Shown here piece after piece: positions 43,711 through 52,490 of a stretch of DNA of 64,000 nt. The stretch comes from Aliiroseovarius sp. PrR006. GTDB taxonomy: Bacteria; Pseudomonadota; Alphaproteobacteria; Rhodobacterales; Rhodobacteraceae. The stretch's first letter is position 1; each line of letters starts with the position of its first letter. Below the pieces are notes generated by a model. That model was given only the letters and a program-made list of their open reading frames with translations, had not been told where the DNA came from and ran no database searches. A program made the translations under genes and the position numbers. The stretch lies in contig NZ_JAAGOY010000004.1 of NCBI RefSeq assembly GCF_010500215.1, positions 1,178,001 through 1,242,000 of the forward strand. The letters run 5' to 3'.

Positions 43711-43820
43711 CTGCAAAGCCTCCGCTGCAAAAAGGTGATACTCTTCTGCGCGATACACCTGCTGACGAAAGGCGGCGTTTGCAAGCCCTTATGCGCCAGA
43801 AGCAGGGTTTGACGCCGAAG

Positions 43821-44273
43821 TCAGAGCTTGGCGGCCTGCAGCTTTTCCAGAAGATCCAGAAGCTGTTTCACCTCATCCTGGCCCATATGCGTCTCGATCC
43901 GGGTCGCAATGTCGTTGGCCAAATGCAGGTTGTCGCGCACGATGGCGCGTCCTTTGTCCGTAATCGTGACGAGCGTGCGGCGCTTGTCCTTGGCGTCGGA
44001 CTGGCGCGAGATCAGACCATCTGCCTCCATCCCCCGCAGGATCCGCGTCAGGCTGGGCAAAAGCAGGCAGGCCTCTTTCGCGATGGTGCTTTGTTCAACC
44101 TCGCCCAGCTCGTCCAGCGTACGCAGGATGCGCCATTTTTGTTCGGTCAGGCCAAGCTCACCCAGCATGTCACGAATCGGCTGCATCACCACCTCGCGCG
44201 CCCGAAGAAGCGAGATCGGCAGCGAACGAGAAGTGCTGGGGAAGCCGGAACGGGTCGAATTATTCTTGGTCAT
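43821..44273 (-). CDS. hpaR: HpaR-type MarR regulator of homoprotocatechuate degradation
   Basis: A 150-residue MarR-family repressor: SLPISLLRAREVVMQPIRDMLGELGLTEQKWRILRTLDELGEVEQSTIAKEACLLLPSLTRILRGMEADGLISRQSDAKDKRRTLVTIT, a winged HTH at about residues 50-110, in the HpaR subgroup. It is divergent from hpaE; in E. coli HpaR represses the meta-operon and is released by homoprotocatechuate-type compounds. ATG 44273 is family-like; the ribosome site is weak. Confidence 0.92.
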   Translation of the reverse strand: MTKNNSTRSGFPSTSRSLPISLLRAREVVMQPIRDMLGELGLTEQKWRILRTLDELGEVEQSTIAKEACLLLPSLTRILRGMEADGLISRQSDAKDKRRTLVTITDKGRAIVRDNLHLANDIATRIETHMGQDEVKQLLDLLEKLQAAKL

Positions 44274-44309
44274 ACGGGTGTTATAGCAAGGCGTAGGAAA
44301 TGAACAAAG

Positions 44310-44321
44310 CAACTATTGTTG
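44310..44321. promoter_or_regulatory. Putative HpaR operator
   Basis: CAAC-TATT-GTTG inverted repeat that overlaps the -35 box of the hpaE promoter, where a MarR repressor would act. Confidence 0.5.
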
Positions 44322-44347
44322 ACAGTCGCTCCACCATTAGTTAACAT
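44319..44347 (+). promoter_or_regulatory. Promoter of the hpaEDGH operon
   Basis: Perfect -35 TTGACA (44319-44324), 17-base spacer, TAACAT (44342-44347), 31 bases before the hpaE ATG at 44379. Confidence 0.72.
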
Positions 44348-44378
44348 CGCAATTAATTACTGAACGTATGAGGGCAAC

Positions 44379-45887
44379 ATGTCGGATCTGGACAGCAATC
44401 TTTCTAAACTCGCGGGCTATCTTGAACGGTTCCGCGCGAGCGGGATCAAGAACCGGATCGCGGGTGAGGATCGGGACGGCGCGGGCGGCGTGTTCCAGAC
44501 CACCAGCCCGGTGGACAAGTCGGTGATCTGCGATGTGGCCCACGGCACGGCGGATGACATCGACGCCGCAGCCAATGCCGCCCATGACGCCTTTGCAGGC
44601 TGGCGCGACATGCCCGCCACGGAACGCCGCCGCATCTTGCTGAACGTCGCGGACGCCATCGAAGCGCGCGCCGAAGAGATTTCGCTGTGCGAATGCTGGG
44701 ACACAGGCCAAACCCTGCGCTTCATGTCGAAAGCCGCCCTGCGCGGGGCCGAGAACTTCCGCTACTTCGCCGATCAGGTCATTCAGGCTCGCGACGGGCA
44801 GCACCTGAAGTCGCCCACGCTTATGAACGTGACCAGCCGCACGCCGATCGGCCCGGTGGGTGTCATTACTCCGTGGAACACGCCCTTCATGCTGTCCACG
44901 TGGAAGATTGCGCCTGCTCTGGCCGCGGGCTGCACCGTGGTGCACAAGCCCGCCGAAGACAGCCCCCTGACCGCTCGCCTACTGGTCGAGATCGCGGAAG
45001 AAGCTGGCCTGCCCAAAGGCGTGTTGAACACCGTGAACGGTTTTGGCCCGGACGCGGGCAAAGCGCTGTGTGAACATCCGAAAATCAAGGCGATTGCCTT
45101 TGTTGGCGAAAGCCGCACCGGCAGCCTGATCGTCAAACAGGGCGCGGATACACATAAGCGTAACCATCTGGAATTGGGCGGGAAAAACCCTGTGATTGTC
45201 TTTGATGACGCTGATCTGGACCGCGCGCTGGATGCGGTGATCTTCATGATCTACTCGATCAATGGCGAGCGCTGTACGTCCTCGTCCCGCCTGCTGGTAC
45301 AGGACACGATCAAGGAAGAATTCGAAGCCAAGCTCGCCCTGCGCGTGAACAACATCAAGGTTGGCCACCCGCTGGATCCCACGACCGAGATCGGCCCGCT
45401 GGTGACCGAAGAGCACTACAATAAGGTGAGCTCGTATTTCGACATCGCCAAGGAAGACGGCGCGACTGTTGCCGCTGGCGGCGTGAAGGTCGGTGACGAA
45501 GGATACTTCGTGCGCCCGACGCTGTTCACCAATGCCACCAACCAGATGCGCATCGCGCGTGAGGAAATCTTTGGCCCAGTCCTGACCTCGATCCCCTTCT
45601 CGACCGAGGACGAGGCGCTATCAATTGCCAACGACACGGATTACGGCCTGACAGGTTACGTGTGGACCAACGACCTGACCCGCGCGCTGCGCTTCACAGA
45701 CAAGCTGGAAGCAGGCATGATCTGGGTGAACTCGGAGAACGTGCGCCACCTGCCGACCCCGTTCGGCGGCGTGAAAGCCTCGGGCATCGGGCGCGACGGC
45801 GGCGATTGGTCGTTCGAATTCTATATGGAACAAAAACACGTGGGCTTTGCCACCGGCCAACACAAAATCATGCGGCTGGGTGCCTAA
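44379..45887 (+). CDS. hpaE: 5-Carboxymethyl-2-hydroxymuconate semialdehyde dehydrogenase
   Basis: NAD-dependent aldehyde dehydrogenase oxidising the meta-cleavage product of homoprotocatechuate. The 502-residue protein has FGEDGTV-type family segments: PVGVITPWNTPFMLSTWKIAPALAAGCTVVHKPAE, the catalytic Glu in LELGGKNPVIVFDDADLD and the catalytic Cys in INGERCTSSSRLLVQ. It follows the promoter divergent from hpaR and starts the operon. Confidence 0.94.
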   Translation: MSDLDSNLSKLAGYLERFRASGIKNRIAGEDRDGAGGVFQTTSPVDKSVICDVAHGTADDIDAAANAAHDAFAGWRDMPATERRRILLNVADAIEARAEEISLCECWDTGQTLRFMSKAALRGAENFRYFADQVIQARDGQHLKSPTLMNVTSRTPIGPVGVITPWNTPFMLSTWKIAPALAAGCTVVHKPAEDSPLTARLLVEIAEEAGLPKGVLNTVNGFGPDAGKALCEHPKIKAIAFVGESRTGSLIVKQGADTHKRNHLELGGKNPVIVFDDADLDRALDAVIFMIYSINGERCTSSSRLLVQDTIKEEFEAKLALRVNNIKVGHPLDPTTEIGPLVTEEHYNKVSSYFDIAKEDGATVAAGGVKVGDEGYFVRPTLFTNATNQMRIAREEIFGPVLTSIPFSTEDEALSIANDTDYGLTGYVWTNDLTRALRFTDKLEAGMIWVNSENVRHLPTPFGGVKASGIGRDGGDWSFEFYMEQKHVGFATGQHKIMRLGA

Positions 45888-45934
45888 GCACCCGCCCAAA
45901 CGGAAACGCGCGACCACCAACGGGAGGAGACCCA

Positions 45935-46777
45935 ATGGGACAGATCGTTCAAGCTGCGAAAATCACCCACGTGCCCAGCATCTGGATGTCCGAAACCATG
46001 GAAAAGTACAAAGGCATCCGCCAACCGGCCGTGGATGGCTATGCCAAACTACGGCAGGACGCGATTGACCGGGGCGTTGACACGTTCATCGTGTTCGACA
46101 CGCATTGGATCACCAATCAAGGCTTTCACCTGAATGCCAAGCCCCATCACAAGGGGCGCTTCATCAGCCACGAGCTGCCGCACATGCTGGCAGATATGGA
46201 GTTCGACTATCAGGGTGACAACGAGTTGGCGCAGAGCATCTTGAGCGTTTTGGAAGAACGTGGCGAGCGCGCAATGGGCCATGCGCAGCCCGATTTGGGC
46301 ATGGAATATGGCACCCTGCTACCGATGCACTTCATCAACAAGGGTGTAAACGCCCGCGTGTTGCCCATCGCCGTGAACCAATTCTCGTCCATTGAGGAAA
46401 ACCGTCGTTGGGGCTCTGCGATCGCTGAAGGAATCAAGCGATCAGACCGTAAGGTTGCGATCTTCGCCTCTGGGTCGATGAGCCATGACTTCACGCCCAA
46501 CGAACGCTCGATTGATGGGCTGAATTCGGTGAATGGCGAGTTCAATCGCCAGATGGACCTGCGCGTGCTTGAGCTTTGGGAGAACGGCAAATGGGCCGAG
46601 TTCCTGGACCTACTACCTGACTATGCCGTCAAATGTACCGGCGAATGCGCGATGAATGACACCGCTCTTCTGTTCGGCGCGTTGGGTTGGAAGGATTACG
46701 AGGGCGAGATCGACATCTACACCCCCTATTTCGGCAGCTCTGGGACCGGACAGGCCAATATCAGTTTCTCGGTCTAA
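45935..46777 (+). CDS. hpaD: 3,4-Dihydroxyphenylacetate 2,3-dioxygenase (LigB type)
   Basis: Opens the ring of homoprotocatechuate (extradiol, Fe(II)-dependent). The 280-residue protein is of the class III LigB superfamily: HVPSIWMSETMEKYKGIRQPAVDGY, TFIVFDTHWITNQGFHLNA (metal His), HKGRFISHELPHMLADM, ERAMGHAQPDLGMEYGTLLPMHFI, IFASGSMSHDF. GGGAGGAG precedes ATG 45935; an upstream open frame back to 45662 overlaps hpaE and is not coding-like. Second gene of the operon. Confidence 0.95.
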   Translation: MGQIVQAAKITHVPSIWMSETMEKYKGIRQPAVDGYAKLRQDAIDRGVDTFIVFDTHWITNQGFHLNAKPHHKGRFISHELPHMLADMEFDYQGDNELAQSILSVLEERGERAMGHAQPDLGMEYGTLLPMHFINKGVNARVLPIAVNQFSSIEENRRWGSAIAEGIKRSDRKVAIFASGSMSHDFTPNERSIDGLNSVNGEFNRQMDLRVLELWENGKWAEFLDLLPDYAVKCTGECAMNDTALLFGALGWKDYEGEIDIYTPYFGSSGTGQANISFSV

Positions 46778-46798
46778 CCGACGATCAAAGGACAACAC

Positions 46799-47653
46799 AT
46801 GCGCTTTGCCACTTTCTCTGCCGAGGGTGAAACCTTCTTCGGTGCCATCACGGATGACGGGGCTATTGCCCTGAATGACGCCTTTCCCGATCACGCAAGC
46901 CTTTACGAAGTCATTGCGGCAGGCGGGTTCGAGCAGTTGGCCAAAGCCGCCGCGGGCCGCGACGTCACCCATACCGACTATACGTTCGAGATGGTGATGC
47001 CGGACGCCCAGCGCATCCTCTGCGTGGGCGTGAACTTTCCGGATCGCAACGCCGAATACAAAGATGGCAGCGCGCAGCCGAAATACATGTCACTGTTCCC
47101 GCGCTTTGCCAGCGGCTTCACCGGGCACAATCGTCCGCTGATCCGCCCGCCGGAAAACCACACGCTGGATTACGAAGGTGAGGTGGCAATTGTGATCGGC
47201 AAGACGGGCCGTCGGATCGCGGCCGAGGACGCCTATGACCACATCGCGGCACTGACCCTGTGCAACGAAGGCACAATCCGTGATTGGGTGCGCCACGCGA
47301 AGTTCAACGTCACCCAAGGCAAGAACTGGGATCGCTCGGGTGCGATTGGTCCGTGGCTTGTGCCTTTCACCGACGCCGCACAGCTGGATGACGCACGCAT
47401 CCAAACTCATGTGAACGGAGAGCTGCGTCAGGATGATACCCTGAACCGCATGATGTTCCCGATCCGCGAGGAAATCGCCTATATCTCGACCTTCATGACG
47501 CTGCAGCCCGGCGATATGATCGTGACCGGCACCCCCACGGGCGCAGGCGCGCGGTTCGATCCGCCAAAATACCTTGTGCCCGGCGACGTGGTCGAAGTCT
47601 CGGTCGATGGCATCGGCACTCTGTCCAACACGGTTGAGGATGAAGTCGTATGA
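46799..47653 (+). CDS. hpaG: FAH-family isomerase/decarboxylase of the HPC pathway (HpaG-like)
   Basis: A 284-residue fumarylacetoacetate-hydrolase-fold enzyme. Motifs: ILCVGVNFPDRNAEYKDG, NHTLDYEGEVAIVIGKTGRRI (metal ligands), CNEGTIRDWVRHAKFNVTQGKNWDRSGAIGPWLVPF, and GDMIVTGTPTGAGARFDPPKYLVPGD. By position in the operon it should decarboxylate 5-oxopent-3-ene-1,2,5-tricarboxylate and/or isomerise the product. It is single-domain, about half the size of the two-domain E. coli HpaG. Overlaps hpaH by ATGA. Confidence 0.88.
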   Translation: MRFATFSAEGETFFGAITDDGAIALNDAFPDHASLYEVIAAGGFEQLAKAAAGRDVTHTDYTFEMVMPDAQRILCVGVNFPDRNAEYKDGSAQPKYMSLFPRFASGFTGHNRPLIRPPENHTLDYEGEVAIVIGKTGRRIAAEDAYDHIAALTLCNEGTIRDWVRHAKFNVTQGKNWDRSGAIGPWLVPFTDAAQLDDARIQTHVNGELRQDDTLNRMMFPIREEIAYISTFMTLQPGDMIVTGTPTGAGARFDPPKYLVPGDVVEVSVDGIGTLSNTVEDEVV

Positions 47654-48450
47654 CACCCGAGGATCACGCCCGCGCCGCAGCTGATTTACTTGCCGCTGAA
47701 AAGACCCGCGAGCAGATCGGGCTTCTGTCCAAACACCACCCTGCGATGGGGATGGACGATGCTTATGAAGTGCAGAACGCAATCTATCGCGCCAAGCTGG
47801 ACGAGGGGCGCAAGGTCATCGGCTGGAAGATCGGGCTGACATCAAAAGCGATGCAATATGCGCTGAACATCGATATCCCGGACAGCGGTATTCTGTTTGA
47901 CGACATGCTGTTTGAGAACGGCGCGACGGTGCCTGCAGGCCGGTTCATCCAGCCTCGTATCGAAGCCGAAATTGCCTTCGTGATGAAAGACGCCATCGGC
48001 GGTGAAAGCGTCACCCGCGAAGATGTAATCGCCGCCACAGATTATGTTGCCCCGTCGATCGAGATCCTGGACACCCGCATACAGCGCGTGGATCCCGAAA
48101 CGGGTGCTGCCCGCACCGTCTTTGACACGATCAGTGACAACGCGGCCAATGCCGGGATCGTTCTGGGCGCTGAACGCCATGCAATCGATGCCTTTGACCT
48201 GCGCTGGGTCGGCGCCATCACCAGCCGCAATGGCGAGGTCGAGGAAACCGGTCTGGGCGCAGGCGTGTTGAATGATCCCGTGGAAAGCGTTGTCTGGCTG
48301 GCCCGCCGCATGGCGCAATACGGCCAAAGCATCGAACCCGGCCAGATCATCCTATCCGGCAGCTTCATCCGCCCTGTCGAATGCCCTTCTGGCACCGACA
48401 TTCATGCGGATTTCGGGGCGTTTGGCAGCGTGGATGTCCGCTTCGCCTAA
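47650..48450 (+). CDS. hpaH: 2-Oxo-hept-4-ene-1,7-dioate hydratase
   Basis: Hydrates the decarboxylated intermediate in homoprotocatechuate degradation. A 266-residue FAH-superfamily/MhpD-type hydratase: GWKIGLTSKAMQYALNIDIPDSGILFDDMLFENGATVP, RFIQPRIEAEIAFVMK, APSIEILDTRI and PGQIILSGSFIRPVECPSGTDIHADFGAFGSVDVRF at the end. Last gene of the operon; hpaF isomerase and hpaI aldolase are not in the window. Confidence 0.95.
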   Translation: MTPEDHARAAADLLAAEKTREQIGLLSKHHPAMGMDDAYEVQNAIYRAKLDEGRKVIGWKIGLTSKAMQYALNIDIPDSGILFDDMLFENGATVPAGRFIQPRIEAEIAFVMKDAIGGESVTREDVIAATDYVAPSIEILDTRIQRVDPETGAARTVFDTISDNAANAGIVLGAERHAIDAFDLRWVGAITSRNGEVEETGLGAGVLNDPVESVVWLARRMAQYGQSIEPGQIILSGSFIRPVECPSGTDIHADFGAFGSVDVRFA

Positions 48451-48462
48451 CCCCATGCGAAC

Positions 48463-48480
48463 AGGGCGATATGTCGCCCT
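48463..48480 (+). other. Hairpin after hpaH
   Basis: Perfect AGGGCGA-TATG-TCGCCCT (7-bp stem) 12 bases after the hpaH stop. No T tract follows, so it may only protect or attenuate the mRNA before modA. Confidence 0.6.
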
Positions 48481-48519
48481 CGCCGCAAAACCCCTTGCTG
48501 ACGGGCCGCGCATCCCGTT

Positions 48520-48534
48520 ATCTCGATCCGAGAT
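48520..48534. promoter_or_regulatory. Inverted repeat over the modA start codon
   Basis: ATCTCG-ATC-CGAGAT, arms perfect, whose right arm includes the first two bases of the modA ATG; with the preceding CGTT it loosely resembles a ModE-type Mo box. Candidate repression site for the molybdate transporter. Confidence 0.45.
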
Positions 48535-49315
48535 GTTTTTATGTGCCCGTCGATATACCCTCGCTGCCCTGTTATTGGGCGCATCAGGCCTGCCCTCGTT
48601 TGCCGACCGGATCACCGTTTTCGCGGCCGCCAGTCTGGGTGGGGCGCTGGACGACGTGGCACAGGCGTTCGAGGACACAACGGGGCATGACGTTGCCCTG
48701 TCCTTCGCGGGTTCATCGGTCTTGGCCCGTCAGATCACCTTGGGCGCACCTGCGGACGTGTTCCTGTCCGCCAATACCGATTGGATGGATGCTGTCGAGA
48801 ATGCGGGGTTGCTGGCAGACGGAACGCGCCGGGATTTTTCCGGAAATGCCTTGGTGATGATCGCCCCGACAGAGCAGACCACCCCGACGGACTTTCCAAA
48901 AACTCCTCAGAGTTTTGCAGCAGCGTTGGAGGGCGGCAGGCTATCCATGGCGCTGGTCGACGCCATTCCCTCGGGACAATACGGCAAGGCAGCTTTGACC
49001 CATCTGGGGCTCTGGGTCGACGCGGAACCGCATGTTGTGCAGACTGACAATGTCCGCACCGCCTTAGCGCTGGTCGCGTTGGGCGAGGCGCGTTTGGGCG
49101 TGGTCTATGCGACAGATGCACAGGCCGAGCCAAAGGTGCGCGTTGTCGGACAGTTCCCCACCAAGTCGCACCCACAGATCACCTATCCGGGGGCGGCGAT
49201 TGCGTCAGGTGATCTTGCCACTGCCACCGCCTTTCTGGATTACCTGACCAGTGGGTCCGGGCAAACCATCCTGCAACAGCATGGCTTCCTGCCTGTGCCG
49301 GAGGTGTCGGAATGA
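48533..49315 (+). CDS. modA: Molybdate-binding periplasmic protein
   Basis: Periplasmic substrate-binding protein of the molybdate ABC importer. From ATG 48533: 260 residues with a signal peptide (cleaved after GLPSFA) and mature DRITVFAAASLGGALDDVAQAFEDTTGHDVALSFAGSSVLARQI, the ModA pattern with the oxyanion-binding Ser residues, then GAPADVFLSANTDWM. A longer in-frame start upstream at 48272 lies inside hpaH and is rejected. Overlaps modB by ATGA. Confidence 0.94.
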   Translation: MFLCARRYTLAALLLGASGLPSFADRITVFAAASLGGALDDVAQAFEDTTGHDVALSFAGSSVLARQITLGAPADVFLSANTDWMDAVENAGLLADGTRRDFSGNALVMIAPTEQTTPTDFPKTPQSFAAALEGGRLSMALVDAIPSGQYGKAALTHLGLWVDAEPHVVQTDNVRTALALVALGEARLGVVYATDAQAEPKVRVVGQFPTKSHPQITYPGAAIASGDLATATAFLDYLTSGSGQTILQQHGFLPVPEVSE

Positions 49316-50004
49316 GTTGGCTTGGCCCCGAAGAATGGCAGGCGGTCGCGCTGTCATTGAAAGTCGCAAGTTGGGCGACGGTCCTGTCCCTGCCCGTCGC
49401 CATCTGGGTTGCGCATCTGCTGGCCCGCAAAGAGTTTCCCGGCAAGCAGGTGGTGAACGGGCTGGTCCACCTGCCCTTGATTCTGCCGCCTGTCGTCACC
49501 GGATACCTTCTGCTGCTGACCTTCGGCGGAACTGCACCGCTCGGAGCATTCCTAACCAAGCTCGGCTTGCCGCTGGCCTTCCGCTGGACCGGTGCGGCGC
49601 TTGCTGCCGCAATTATGGGTTTTCCCTTGATGGTCCGCGCCATCCGCCTGTCGATCGAGGCAGTGGATCCCAAACTAGAAGCCGCCGCCGCGACCCTGGG
49701 CGCAAGCCGCTGGTCGGTCTTTTCCACCGTCACCCTGCCCCTTGCCCTGCCCGGCATCATCGCAGGTGCCATCCTTGGCTTTGCGAAAGCGATGGGGGAG
49801 TTCGGGGCGACGATTACCTTCGTCTCGAACATCCCCGGTGAGACACGCACAGTTCCCTCCGCCATCTATAGCTTCCTCCAAGTCCCGGGCGGCGAGAATG
49901 CGGCGCTGCGATTGGTCGTAATCTCGATCATCATCGCGATGGGTGCGCTGGTCGCATCTGAAGTGCTGGCCCGCCGTGTCGCCAAGCGGATGGAGGACGC
50001 ATGA
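49312..50004 (+). CDS. modB: Molybdate ABC transporter permease
   Basis: Inner-membrane permease, 230 residues and about five or six helices. Carries the EAA loop (EAAAATLGASRWSVFSTVTLPLALPGIIAGAILGFAKAMGEFGATI) that touches ModC. The sequence LIYLPLILPPVVTGYLLL-type segment (LPLILPPVVTGYLLLLTFG) is typical of ModB. Coupled to modA and modC by ATGA overlaps. Confidence 0.96.
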   Translation: MSWLGPEEWQAVALSLKVASWATVLSLPVAIWVAHLLARKEFPGKQVVNGLVHLPLILPPVVTGYLLLLTFGGTAPLGAFLTKLGLPLAFRWTGAALAAAIMGFPLMVRAIRLSIEAVDPKLEAAAATLGASRWSVFSTVTLPLALPGIIAGAILGFAKAMGEFGATITFVSNIPGETRTVPSAIYSFLQVPGGENAALRLVVISIIIAMGALVASEVLARRVAKRMEDA

Positions 50005-51101
50005 CCCAGCCCGCCCTCTCGATCACCCTACGCGCCAAACGCCCTGGCTTCGATCTGGACGTGGATGTTGCTGCGCCCTCGGGACTGACCGTTCTGTTTG
50101 GCGCATCCGGGTCTGGTAAAACCAGCGTGGTGGATGCAGTGGCGGGCCTGACCCGCGATGTCTCAGGGCGGATCGCGGTGGGCAATCACGTGCTGCTCGA
50201 CACGGTACAGGGCCTATGCCTGCCCCCCAGCCAACGCCGCATTGGATATGTCTTTCAGGATGCCCGCCTGTTTCCGCATCTGACTGTCCGGCGCAATCTG
50301 GACTATGCCCGCCGCGTCACGCGCCAACCCACAGACACCGCGCGTTTCGATCACGTGGTCGAAATGCTGGGCATCGGGCATCTGCTGGACCGCCGCACCC
50401 CGCGCCTGTCTGGTGGCGAAAAGCAACGTGTCGCCATCGGGCGCGCGCTACTGTCACGCCCGCAACTAATCCTGGCAGACGAACCGCTTGCCGCGCTGGA
50501 CGATCCCCGCAAGGACGAGATCCTGCCCTATTTCGAACGTCTGCGCGACGAGGGCGAAGTGCCCATTCTTTACGTGACGCACTCGACCAGCGAGGTTGCG
50601 CGACTGGCGACCACCGTTGTCGCACTGGAAGAGGGTCGGGTTGTACGACAAGGCGACGCCATCGAGGTTCTGGGCGACCCCAGTTTCAGCCCCGGCGACG
50701 TGCGGTCTGTGGGGGCCGTGATCAAAGCCCGCGTGGCCACCCACCACGATGACGGGCTGACCGAGCTAGATGCCGGTGGTATCCCGCTGTATCTGCCCCG
50801 CATCGCCCGAGATCCCGGCGCGCGGGTTCGGGTTCGCATTGCGGCACAGGACGTGATCCTGTCGCGCGGACGGCCCGAGGGGATTTCAGCCCTGAACTGC
50901 CTGCCCGGCGTGGTGCATGAAGTTCAGGAAGGGGCTGGTCCGGGGGCGATCTTGTCGCTGGACACAGCTGCGGGTCGGGTACTGGCGCGGATCACCAAGC
51001 GATCGCTTGCAGCGATGGATCTGTCCGCTGGGACCGAACTCTATGCCATCGTAAAAACCGTGGCCGTCGCGCCAGAGGACGTGAGTGGCCCGAAGGGGTA
51101 G
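50001..51101 (+). CDS. modC: Molybdate ABC transporter ATP-binding protein
   Basis: A 366-residue ATPase. Walker A GASGSGKTS near residue 34, LSGGEKQRVAIGRALLSRP signature near 133, Walker B LILADEPLAALDD near 156, H-loop VTHSTSE. The C-terminal 120 residues are a Mop/TOBE domain that binds molybdate. Last gene of modABC; the convergent puuB-like gene ends 15 bases away. Confidence 0.95.
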   Translation: MTQPALSITLRAKRPGFDLDVDVAAPSGLTVLFGASGSGKTSVVDAVAGLTRDVSGRIAVGNHVLLDTVQGLCLPPSQRRIGYVFQDARLFPHLTVRRNLDYARRVTRQPTDTARFDHVVEMLGIGHLLDRRTPRLSGGEKQRVAIGRALLSRPQLILADEPLAALDDPRKDEILPYFERLRDEGEVPILYVTHSTSEVARLATTVVALEEGRVVRQGDAIEVLGDPSFSPGDVRSVGAVIKARVATHHDDGLTELDAGGIPLYLPRIARDPGARVRVRIAAQDVILSRGRPEGISALNCLPGVVHEVQEGAGPGAILSLDTAAGRVLARITKRSLAAMDLSAGTELYAIVKTVAVAPEDVSGPKG

Positions 51102-51116
51102 ACGTCTGAAAAGCGT

Positions 51117-52418
51117 TTACAGCCTGTCGCGCAAGCTGAACCACAGCATCGCGGCCACCAAAAGCGGCCAACGCAGCGCCACGCCGCCCGGGAAACGATG
51201 GGTCGGCACCTGTGCCATCAGATCGAAACGTTCAGCCTGCCCCGAGATCGCCTCGGCCACCATCTTGCCACCCAGCGTCGCCATCGCAACGCCATGCCCG
51301 GAATAACCAGACGCCGACAGCACGTTCCCTTGCAACCGTTCGAAATGCGGCATCCGGTTCATGGTGATCCCCAGCGTACCGCCCCAGGCATAGTCAACTT
51401 TAGTGTCTTTCAGCTGTGGATAGATTTCCAGCATCGGCTTTGACACCAGCTTTACGATGTCCTTCGGGAACTTGTAGCCATAGCTTTCGGCCCCGCCGAA
51501 CAGCATACGGTTGTCTTCAGACAGGCGGAAATAGTTGATCACGAACTTGCTGTCGGCCACGGCGTGCCCGTCGCGGATCAGGGATTTAGCAAAAGCCGCA
51601 TCCAGCGGCTCGGTCGCCAGAATGTAATTGTTGATCGGCATGACCCGCGCGGCGACATGCGTCTGCGTGTTGCCCAGATAGCCATTGCAGGCCCAGACCA
51701 GATGGCTGGCCCGGATCTTGGCCTTGTCGGTCTGCACCGTCACCGTGCCGCCTTCTTTGACGCTGCTGACACGGCTGGTTTCATATATCCGCGCGCCCGC
51801 GGCCACCGCAGCACGCGCCATCCCAAAGGCCAGTCGCAGCGGGTGCGTGTGCCCTGCCCCCAAATCCAGAGAGCCACCGTGATAGGCGGGTGAGCCACAC
51901 AACTCGCGCATCTCCTCTCGATCCACAGTGCGGATCTGGTCATAGCCGTATTCTTCATTCAGCTTGCGCACATAGGCGTGATCCTCGGGCACGTAACGCG
52001 CGCGGTGCATGGCGTGGATGATGCCGTCGGTAAACCCCGCATAGGGCGCGTGTTTGGCGACCACATCGCGCACCAACTGCACGCTTTCGGACGCCATGTC
52101 CCACAGCTTGCGGGCGTCGTCTTTGCCCACCATCTTTTCCAGCTCGTCTTGGTCCAGCCGCTGGCCCATACCGACCTGCCCGCCATTACGACCAGAGGCG
52201 CCGAAGCCCACGCGCTGCGCTTCCAGAAGCACGACGTCATAGCCGCGTTCCGCCAGATGCAGCGCTGCTGATAGACCGGTGAACCCGCCACCAATCACGC
52301 AGACGTCACAAGACACTTCGCCCTGTGCAGCAGGAAACGGACCCGGCGCATCGGCAGTGGCGGCATACCAGGATTGGGGATACTCCCCGTGGCGGTCATT
52401 TGCGGTGAGCAGGTCCAT
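51117..52418 (-). CDS. puuB: FAD-dependent gamma-glutamylputrescine oxidase-like enzyme 1
   Basis: A 433-residue DAO-fold flavoenzyme. N-terminal FAD site VCVIGGGFTGLSAALHLAERGYDVVLLEAQRVGFGASGRNGGQVGMGQRLD at about residues 39-90, and C-terminal LSASGYSGHGVAMATLGGKMVAEAISG. In E. coli PuuB oxidises gamma-glutamylputrescine; this copy closely resembles it. The last 25 residues form a hydrophobic helix (WPLLVAAMLWFSL) that may anchor the protein to the membrane, unusual for PuuB. It lies beside the aminotransferase in the putrescine locus. Confidence 0.88.
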   Translation of the reverse strand: MDLLTANDRHGEYPQSWYAATADAPGPFPAAQGEVSCDVCVIGGGFTGLSAALHLAERGYDVVLLEAQRVGFGASGRNGGQVGMGQRLDQDELEKMVGKDDARKLWDMASESVQLVRDVVAKHAPYAGFTDGIIHAMHRARYVPEDHAYVRKLNEEYGYDQIRTVDREEMRELCGSPAYHGGSLDLGAGHTHPLRLAFGMARAAVAAGARIYETSRVSSVKEGGTVTVQTDKAKIRASHLVWACNGYLGNTQTHVAARVMPINNYILATEPLDAAFAKSLIRDGHAVADSKFVINYFRLSEDNRMLFGGAESYGYKFPKDIVKLVSKPMLEIYPQLKDTKVDYAWGGTLGITMNRMPHFERLQGNVLSASGYSGHGVAMATLGGKMVAEAISGQAERFDLMAQVPTHRFPGGVALRWPLLVAAMLWFSLRDRL

Positions 52419-52490
52419 GGATCCCTCGGATCTTTCTAGGGGGTGTAAGAACTTGGAATGGGCGGACCCGAGGCCCGCCCAGAAACTGGG

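Noticed and set aside
45662-45934. Upstream extension of hpaD
   Set aside because: It overlaps hpaE out of frame and is Arg-rich. The ribosome site and family start are at 45935.
48272-48532. Upstream in-frame extension of modA
   Set aside because: It lies inside hpaH in another frame. The residues are not family-like, and the signal peptide must be N-terminal.
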